13,596 nucleotides of DNA from Actinomycetota bacterium (GTDB lineage Bacteria; Actinomycetota; Coriobacteriia; Anaerosomatales; D1FN1-002): positions 1-13,596 of the forward strand of contig VAUM01000019.1 of assembly GCA_005774595.1 (NCBI GenBank), written 5' to 3'. Every line of letters starts with the position of its first letter. Positions within the stretch are counted from its first letter, which is position 1. The notes beneath the pieces were generated by a model. That model searched no databases, was not told the origin of the DNA, and saw only the letters and a program-made list of their open reading frames with translations. The position numbers were made by a program, and so were the translations under genes. This document shows positions 7,319 to 13,596 of this stretch, in pieces.

Positions 7319-8287
7319 GTGGCGAACTACATCGCACGCCGCGTCATGCAGATGGTCGTGGTGTTCTTCGGCGTCATGCTGCTGATGTTCGTCCTCACGT
7401 CGGTGCTCCCGGGCGACCCGGTCAAGATCCGGGCCGGCGAGCGGTACATGTCGCCGGCGACGCGCGCCGCGATCGAGCAGAAGTACGGGCTCGACAAGCC
7501 GCTCTGGCAGCAGTACCTGATCTACCTGCGCGACCTGTCGCGCGGCGACTTCGGTGAGTCGTACCGCCAGAACCGCAACGTCGCGGACATCTTCAAGGAC
7601 CTGTACCCGAACACGGCGCTGCTGGCGGTCTGCGCGATCATCGTCGAGATACTGATCGGCATCGGCGCGGGGGTGATCTCCGCGGTCAAGCGAGGCCGCT
7701 TCGTCGACTGGCTCGTGACGCTGTCGACCTCGATCCTCGTGTCGCTGCCGGTGTTCTGGCTCGGCATGCTGATGCAGCGACTCTTCGGCCTGCAGTTCAA
7801 GCAGTGGGGGCTGCCGTACCTGCCGATCTCGGGCATGGGCGGTGATGGGCTTCCGTTGTGGACGCACCTGATCATGCCGTCGATCGTGCTCGCCTCGGTG
7901 TCCACCGCCTATGCGGCGCGCATCATGCGCAGCCAGCTGCTCGAGGTGAACAACCAGGACTACATCCGCACGGCCCACGCCAAGGGTCTCACGAGCGCGC
8001 AGGTCACGTGGAAGCACGCGATGAAGAACGCGCTCATCCCGGTCGTCACGTTCATCGCGCTCGATTTCGGCGCGCTGATGAGCGGCGCGATCCTCACCGA
8101 GACCGTCTTCAACTGGCCCGGCGTCGGCCATGAGGTGTACGCCGCCATCGGCCAGCGTGACTGGCCGGTGGTCATGGGCGGCGTGGTGGTCATCGTCATC
8201 GTCGTCATGGTGGTCAACCTGCTGACCGACATCTCGTACGCGCTGCTCGACCCGCGGATCCGCTACGACAGCGGAGCGTCGTCATGA
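7319..8287 (+). CDS. oppB: ABC transporter permease, OppB/DppB family
   Basis: This is the first of two membrane subunits of a peptide-type ABC importer. The 322-residue protein opens with ANYIARRVMQMVVVFFGVMLLMFVL, the characteristic OppB first membrane helix (about 9-28), followed by LPGDP (30-34) and an external region with YGLDKPLWQQY. Further membrane segments lie at about 99-121, 133-153, 183-200, 240-262 and 284-306. The cytoplasmic EAA-type coupling loop is YIRTAHAKGL (215-224) through HAMKNALIP (233-241). The family signature ETVFNWPGVG is at 261-270, and the end DPRIRY (311-316) is typical. The start is GTG at 7319, with an AAGAGGA-like site at 7305-7313. Its stop overlaps the next gene by four bases (ATGA), indicating coupled translation. 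The gene symbol is by family; the ligand is not known. Confidence 0.93.
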   Translation: MANYIARRVMQMVVVFFGVMLLMFVLTSVLPGDPVKIRAGERYMSPATRAAIEQKYGLDKPLWQQYLIYLRDLSRGDFGESYRQNRNVADIFKDLYPNTALLAVCAIIVEILIGIGAGVISAVKRGRFVDWLVTLSTSILVSLPVFWLGMLMQRLFGLQFKQWGLPYLPISGMGGDGLPLWTHLIMPSIVLASVSTAYAARIMRSQLLEVNNQDYIRTAHAKGLTSAQVTWKHAMKNALIPVVTFIALDFGALMSGAILTETVFNWPGVGHEVYAAIGQRDWPVVMGGVVVIVIVVMVVNLLTDISYALLDPRIRYDSGASS

Positions 8288-9234
8288 CGGGCGCAGGCGA
8301 CGTGCGCGATGAGGTCCGGACGGACGGTTCCGCGGCGATGGTCGACGCCGACCTGGTCCCGGGCGGCGAGGGCGGCAGCCGGACACTGTGGCGGGACGCC
8401 GTGCGGCGCCTCGCGGGCAACAAGCTCGCCGTGCTCGGCCTGGTCTGGATCGTCCTCGTCACCGCCGTCGCGCTGTCGGCGGACCTGTGGGTGCCGCAGA
8501 CACTCGGCGGTCCGACCGAGATCGACACCTCGGTCAAGCTGGGGCTCCAGAAGCCGTCGCACGAGCATCCCTTCGGGACCGATCGTCTCGGCCGCGACAT
8601 GGCCTCCCGGATCATCTACGGCGCGCGCGTCTCGCTCGCCGTCGGCGTCATCGCCACCGGGATCGCGCTGGCGATCGGGCTCGTGCTCGGCTGTATCGCC
8701 GGCTACTACGGGGGGCTGCGCGACTCGCTCATCATGCGAGGGGCCGACGTGTTCCTCGCGTTCCCGTACATCCTGTTCGCCATCGCGCTCATCGCGGTGC
8801 TCGGCCGGGGCGTGGCGAACGTGTTCATCGCCATCGGCCTGCTCGGCTGGCCGACGATCGCGCGGATCATCCGCAGCTCAGTCCTGTCCGTCAAGGAGAT
8901 GGAGTACGTGGACGCCGCGCGCGCCCTCGGCGCGTCCGACGTGCGCATACTCGCCCGGCACATCCTGCCGAACGGCATGGCGCCGATCATCGTGTACTCC
9001 ACCATGTCGATCGGTGGGGCGATCCTCACCGAGGCGGCGCTGTCGTTCCTCGGCATGGGCGTGCAGCCGCCCGATCCGTCGTGGGGCCTGATGCTCTCCG
9101 ACGCGCGCGCGTTCATGGAGACGGCGCCGTGGATGATGATCTGGCCCGGGTTCGCCATCCTGACCACGGTGCTCGCGTTCGTGTTGCTCGGAGACGGACT
9201 GCGCGACGCCCTCGACGTGAAGCTGAAGGACTGA
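8284..9234 (+). CDS. oppC: ABC transporter permease, OppC/DppC family
   Basis: This is the second membrane subunit of the importer, 316 residues. About 35 polar residues precede the first membrane helix (48-67), as in OppC/DppC proteins. The hallmark HPFGTDRLGRD is at 95-105, just before the transporter core helices. The coupling loop is YVDAARALGASD (208-219) and the C-terminal signature SFLGMGVQPPDPSWGLML is at 254-271. The protein closes with GDGLRDALDVKLKD, a standard OppC ending. It starts inside the stop of the preceding permease gene (ATG at 8284) and ends five bases before the first ATPase gene, so permeases and ATPases are tightly coupled. It should pair with the OppB-like subunit to form the membrane channel. 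Confidence 0.95.
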   Translation: MTGAGDVRDEVRTDGSAAMVDADLVPGGEGGSRTLWRDAVRRLAGNKLAVLGLVWIVLVTAVALSADLWVPQTLGGPTEIDTSVKLGLQKPSHEHPFGTDRLGRDMASRIIYGARVSLAVGVIATGIALAIGLVLGCIAGYYGGLRDSLIMRGADVFLAFPYILFAIALIAVLGRGVANVFIAIGLLGWPTIARIIRSSVLSVKEMEYVDAARALGASDVRILARHILPNGMAPIIVYSTMSIGGAILTEAALSFLGMGVQPPDPSWGLMLSDARAFMETAPWMMIWPGFAILTTVLAFVLLGDGLRDALDVKLKD

Positions 9235-9239
9235 GCGCC

Positions 9240-11306
<2,067 letters not shown>

Positions 11307-11330
11307 GCGCGGGCCGGCCGTGCGCCGCTG

Positions 11331-11360
11331 TTGCGGACCCCCGCGTCGCGTGGCTATACT
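11331..11360 (+). promoter_or_regulatory. Housekeeping-type promoter for tRNA-Leu
   Basis: TTGCGG (11331-11336), an 18-base spacer and TATACT (11355-11360) form the best sigma-70-like promoter in the window. Transcription would start near 11367, about 28 bases before the mature tRNA. A short inverted repeat, CGCCTCT/AGAGGCG at 11370-11387, lies in the leader and could be removed during 5' maturation. Confidence 0.7.
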
Positions 11361-11394
11361 TCGTGCTCGCGCCTCTCACGAGAGGCGACCACTC

Positions 11395-11480
11395 GTCCGA
11401 GTGGCGGAATGGCAGACGCGCTAGGTTGAGGGCCTAGTGTCCTTAGGGACGTGCGAGTTCAACTCTCGCCTCGGACACCA
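11395..11480 (+). tRNA. tRNA-Leu (anticodon GAG), CCA encoded
   Basis: The acceptor stem GTCCGAG (11395-11401) pairs exactly with CTCGGAC (11470-11476), followed by discriminator A and an encoded CCA (11478-11480). The anticodon stem CTAGG/CCTAG (11421-11425 and 11433-11437) encloses the loop TTGAGGG with anticodon GAG at 11428-11430, which reads CUC and CUU leucine codons. The T arm is GCGAG-TTCAACT-CTCGC. A long variable arm (stem GTCC/GGAC, about 11439-11452) marks it as class II, as expected for tRNA-Leu. All arms are complete. It has its own promoter upstream and a hairpin terminator downstream. Confidence 0.97.
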
Positions 11481-11490
11481 TGAATGACCT

Positions 11491-11527
11491 GCGGCTCCTC
11501 CGGAAACGGGGGAGCCGCTGTGTTGTG
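11491..11527 (+). terminator. Terminator after tRNA-Leu
   Basis: GCGGCTCC (11491-11498) pairs with GGAGCCGC (11511-11518), and inner pairs including one G-U extend the stem to 12 pairs closed by a GAAA tetraloop (11503-11506). A T-rich stretch, TGTGTTGTGGT, follows. Its position 11 bases after the tRNA fits an intrinsic terminator for the tRNA transcript. Confidence 0.8.
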
Positions 11528-11538
11528 GTCGGCGGCGC

Positions 11539-11567
11539 TTGTCCCCGAGCGAGGTAAGGAGTAGGCT
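11539..11567 (+). promoter_or_regulatory. Possible promoter for the toxin-antitoxin pair
   Basis: TTGTCC (11539-11544), a 17-base spacer and TAGGCT (11562-11567) resemble an actinobacterial promoter with a TAnnnT -10. Transcription would begin near 11574, just before the antitoxin ribosome site. AbrB-type antitoxins usually repress their own promoter, but I see no clear operator palindrome here. Confidence 0.4.
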
Positions 11568-11596
11568 CAGATGTAAGGACCCGGCGAGGAGGCGGC

Positions 11597-11938
11597 ATGG
11601 AAGCGCGCGCACGAGTCACATCGAAGGGCCAGGTCACCGTGCCGGTCGAGGTGCGCCGCGAGCTGGGCATCACCGAGGGGGACGTCCTCGTCTTCGAACT
11701 GGCTGCCGGGTATGCGACCGTGCGCAAGCGCCGCCCGACCGCGGAGGTCGTGCGCGAGGTGCAGGAGCGGTACCTGGCCGGTCGAGCGCCGCGAGAGATC
11801 ACGAACCGCGAGGCGATCGCTGAACGCTTCGCGCACGCGGAGCCGTCGTCGGGCGATGTCGTGTACGTCAGCCGGGGCGACGGCACCTTCGAGGGCGCGG
11901 ACCCGCGGGAGGACACCGATGCCGCAGCTCCTCGCTGA
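11597..11938 (+). CDS. AbrB/MazE/SpoVT-family antitoxin
   Basis: This 113-residue protein begins with a swapped-hairpin DNA-binding domain: VTSKGQVTVPVEVRRELGI at 7-25, continuing to GDVLVFEL and a short strand near residue 46. This is the standard AbrB/MazE fold of many VapB and MazE antitoxins. The remaining half is polar and charged and probably unstructured until it binds and blocks the toxin. The ATG at 11597 has GAGGAGG at 11586-11592. The gene overlaps the following PIN-domain gene by 20 bases, the usual antitoxin-first order. It would neutralise the toxin and, with it, repress its own promoter. The pairing is inferred from order, overlap and families; neither partner can be assigned to a numbered VapBC subtype. 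Confidence 0.88.
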   Translation: MEARARVTSKGQVTVPVEVRRELGITEGDVLVFELAAGYATVRKRRPTAEVVREVQERYLAGRAPREITNREAIAERFAHAEPSSGDVVYVSRGDGTFEGADPREDTDAAAPR

Positions 11939-12323
11939 CGCCAACGTCGTCGTGGCCGCGGTCGTGGGCGACGCCGACGCGCATGGCCCGCTGGTCGCGG
12001 GCATGGTCGCCGACCTCGATGCACGCGGAGAGCGGTTCGTGGTCACCGAGGGCGTCCTCGCCGAGACGGCGTGGGTGCTCGCGGTGAGGTTCGGCATGTC
12101 GCCGGTCGAGATCGCTGGCGCGCTGTGCGCGCTGCTCGATTCGGCCGGCTTCGACTCCTGGGACCCGCCGCTGGTCACGCGCGCGCTTCGCGTGATGGCC
12201 GAGGAGCCCCGGCTCGACGTCGTGGATGCGTTGCTCGCGGCGCGCGACGCGCGCGGGGACGGCCGCGTCGTGACGCTCGACCGGATCCTCGCGCGGGCGG
12301 TCGCGCGCGAGCACGGGCGCTGA
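11919..12323 (+). CDS. PIN-domain toxin (VapC-like ribonuclease)
   Basis: PIN-domain toxins are magnesium-dependent endoribonucleases that cut tRNA or rRNA when freed from their antitoxin. This 134-residue protein has the expected size and the four acidic positions: Asp7 in LLADANV, Glu49 in LAETAWVL, Asp103 in VVDALLAARD and Asp121 in VTLDR. The first motif reads DAN instead of the common DTN, but the metal-binding aspartate is kept. The ATG at 11919 lies 20 bases inside the antitoxin gene, with GGGAGGA at 11907-11913 as ribosome site, so translation is coupled. With all catalytic residues kept, the toxin is probably active. The RNA target cannot be told from sequence. Confidence 0.88.
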   Translation: MPQLLADANVVVAAVVGDADAHGPLVAGMVADLDARGERFVVTEGVLAETAWVLAVRFGMSPVEIAGALCALLDSAGFDSWDPPLVTRALRVMAEEPRLDVVDALLAARDARGDGRVVTLDRILARAVAREHGR

Positions 12324-12399
12324 CCGCCCCCCCAGATGCTCGCTCGCACGTAGGCTCATTCGGTGAATGGCGGCGGCTGCATCTCCCACGCTTCGGGCG

Positions 12400-12458
12400 C
12401 ATAATGGGCGCGAACGGGGGCCGGTCAGGGGCAGCCGACCTCGGCGCGGGCGGTCGGC
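12400..12458 (+). promoter_or_regulatory. Possible -10 and inverted repeat before the RCC1-repeat gene
   Basis: The 166-base gap after the toxin gene holds CATAAT (12400-12405), five of six bases of a -10 hexamer, without a good -35. About 30 bases on, GCCGACC (12434-12440) pairs with GGTCGGC (12452-12458) around an 11-base loop. This could be an operator or a leader stem. Otherwise the gap shows nothing I can identify. Confidence 0.35.
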
Positions 12459-12489
12459 GCACGGCCGCCCCGGAGATCGGGGGGTTCAC

Positions 12490-13596
12490 ATGAAGGCTTC
12501 TCTGTCCACGGCTTCCGGCAGCAGGCCCGGGAGGACGGCGCGGCTTCTGCTCGCCGCGGCGCTTGCGATCGGCATGGTGGCGATGTCCGCTCCCGCGCCC
12601 GCAGGCGCGCTGGGCGCGAGCCAGGCGACGTGGGACACGCGCGCGGACTTCGAGCAGAACGCCTCCACAACGGGAGAGCCCACCACGCGCGTCAACGCGT
12701 CGACCGCGAGCAGCCCGGGAAACGTGCGGCTGCCCGGGCGGATCGTCGCTGTCGACGGCGGCGCCTTCCACACGGTGGTCTTGAGGTCCGATGGCTCGGT
12801 CGAGGCGACCGGCTACAACGCCTACGGGCAGCTCAGCACGACGAATTGGACCGGGATCACCCAGGTGTCCGCCGGCGCGCACCACAGCGTGGGCCGGCGG
12901 ATCGATGGCTTCGTGGTCGCGACCGGTCTGAACGACTGGCGCCAATGCGAGGTCGGGGGCTGGAGCGGGATCACGCAGGTCTCCGCGGGCGATGCGCACA
13001 CCGTCGGTCGCAAGTCGGACGGTTCGGTGGTCGCCACCGGCTACAACGCCGACAGTCAGTGCAACGTCGGGGGCTGGAGCGGCATCTCTGCGGTCTCGGC
13101 GGGCGGCTTCCACACACTCGGCCTCAAGCCGGATGGGACGTGTGTCTCGGCCGGGGTTGCGACCGACTCGCGATGCGACGTGGGCGGCTGGACCGGGATC
13201 AGCGCGATCTCGGGTGGGTACCAGCACTCCGTCGGCCTCAAGACCGACGGCTCGGTCGTGGCCACGGGCTTCGATCCCGACCGGCGTTGCGATGTGTCGG
13301 GCTGGAGCGGGATCACCGCGGTCGCTGCCGGTGGCTTCCACACCGTCGGCCTGAAGGCCGACGGGAGCGTGGTGGCCACGGGCACCGACGACGACGGGCA
13401 ATGCGACGTCACGGGCTGGACCGACATCGTGGCGATCTCAGCGGGCTTCAAGCACACCCTGGGACTGAAGGCCGACGGTACCGTGATAGCGACCGGTGAC
13501 GACACGTACAACCAGTGCGAGGTGGCGAGTTGGGCGGGCGTGGGGCCGGGCACACGGGTCGGCACCGCGGGCGGGACCGGTGCGGCCGTGGGGCTG
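12490..13596 (+). CDS. Secreted protein with RCC1-like beta-propeller repeats, 3' end outside window
   Basis: The frame is open from the ATG at 12490 to the window edge (369 codons), so the protein is incomplete. Residues 1-40 form a Sec signal peptide: basic SRPGRTAR, a hydrophobic core at 18-32, and likely cleavage after one of the alanines in APAPAGALGA. Residues 48-83 contain TWDTRADFEQN and SPGNVRLPG, resembling short segments often seen at the front of secreted repeat proteins. Residues 85-350 are seven 38-residue repeats with the pattern VSAGxxHTVGLKxDGSVVATG, close to the short bacterial RCC1 (RCC1_2) type; seven would suit one seven-bladed propeller. Residues 351-369 are rich in Gly, Thr and Ala and may begin a linker. 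The protein should lie outside the membrane; binding partner and function are unknown. The ribosome site is only a G-run at about 12479-12484. Confidence 0.85.
   Translation, partial: MKASLSTASGSRPGRTARLLLAAALAIGMVAMSAPAPAGALGASQATWDTRADFEQNASTTGEPTTRVNASTASSPGNVRLPGRIVAVDGGAFHTVVLRSDGSVEATGYNAYGQLSTTNWTGITQVSAGAHHSVGRRIDGFVVATGLNDWRQCEVGGWSGITQVSAGDAHTVGRKSDGSVVATGYNADSQCNVGGWSGISAVSAGGFHTLGLKPDGTCVSAGVATDSRCDVGGWTGISAISGGYQHSVGLKTDGSVVATGFDPDRRCDVSGWSGITAVAAGGFHTVGLKADGSVVATGTDDDGQCDVTGWTDIVAISAGFKHTLGLKADGTVIATGDDTYNQCEVASWAGVGPGTRVGTAGGTGAAVGL
12742..13539 (+). repeat. Seven tandem 114-bp units encoding RCC1-like blades
   Basis: The units begin at 12742, 12856, 12970, 13084, 13198, 13312 and 13426. 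Each encodes 38 residues running from an I-x-x-V/I-S/A-A-G start to a conserved Trp three residues from the end. The first unit is the most divergent (GQLSTTNW) and units 2-7 share a Cys-Asp/Glu/Asn-Val motif. DNA identity between units is uneven, so they are not very recent duplications. Confidence 0.85.

Noticed and set aside
2896..8131. Very long open frames on the minus strand opposite gpmI and opposite the binding protein and first permease (up to about 900 codons)
   Set aside because: They mirror the GC-rich third positions of clear + strand genes, translate to Arg/Asp/Leu/Val-rich low-complexity sequence and have no recognisable domains.
11561..12358. Nine-base direct repeat GTAGGCTCA at 11561-11569 and 12350-12358 flanking the toxin-antitoxin pair, as possible insertion footprints
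   Set aside because: Many nine-base repeats are expected by chance in a window this size, there are no inverted ends or transposase, and the first copy overlaps a plausible -10 element.
12742..13539. The 114-bp tandem periodicity as a CRISPR-like or non-coding array
   Set aside because: The units are in frame, conserved at protein level and match the RCC1-like repeat pattern; there are no spacers or short exact repeats.

Overview
The window is a high-GC stretch in which every gene I can support lies on the + strand. Gene order (whiA, gap, pgk, tpiA, gpmI, secG), frequent GTG/TTG starts, strong GC preference at third codon positions and a lipoprotein peptide-binding protein point to an actinobacterium, most likely of the Coriobacteriia. 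The phylum is an inference from synteny and base composition; the class is a weaker guess.

Layout. 2-235: 3' end of whiA. 361-4959: the lower-glycolysis operon gap-pgk-tpiA-gpmI, with short gaps, covering glyceraldehyde-3-phosphate to 2-phosphoglycerate plus triose isomerisation. 5012-5260: secG of the Sec translocon, possibly with its own promoter inside the end of gpmI, closed by a hairpin at 5290-5316. 5261-5530: a leader with several palindromes. 5531-11306: a complete five-gene peptide-type ABC importer (binding protein, two permeases, two ATPases), with a strong hairpin between binding protein and first permease. 11331-11518: tRNA-Leu(GAG) with a promoter and a GNRA-loop terminator. 11597-12323: an AbrB-type antitoxin/PIN toxin pair. 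12490 to the window end: a secreted protein with seven 38-residue RCC1-like repeats, cut by the window edge.

The most unusual feature is the binding protein at 5531-7222. All conserved blocks of the SBP_bac_5/OppA family seem present, but in circularly permuted order. The block that normally ends the protein (the GW-ADYP region through the last strands) sits directly after the lipoprotein signal. The normal N-terminal start (SGGTMSMYIAEP) follows at about residue 162, and the protein stops at the EWAEYTGTYLK segment, just before where the moved block would normally begin. The frame is open throughout, the ribosome site is strong and the transporter genes downstream are intact. It therefore looks like a rearranged but expressed protein rather than a decayed one, unless the assembly is wrong here.

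Functionally the window is housekeeping glycolysis and secretion, followed by nutrient uptake and then a small accessory stretch (toxin-antitoxin pair and a secreted propeller protein) downstream of a tRNA gene.
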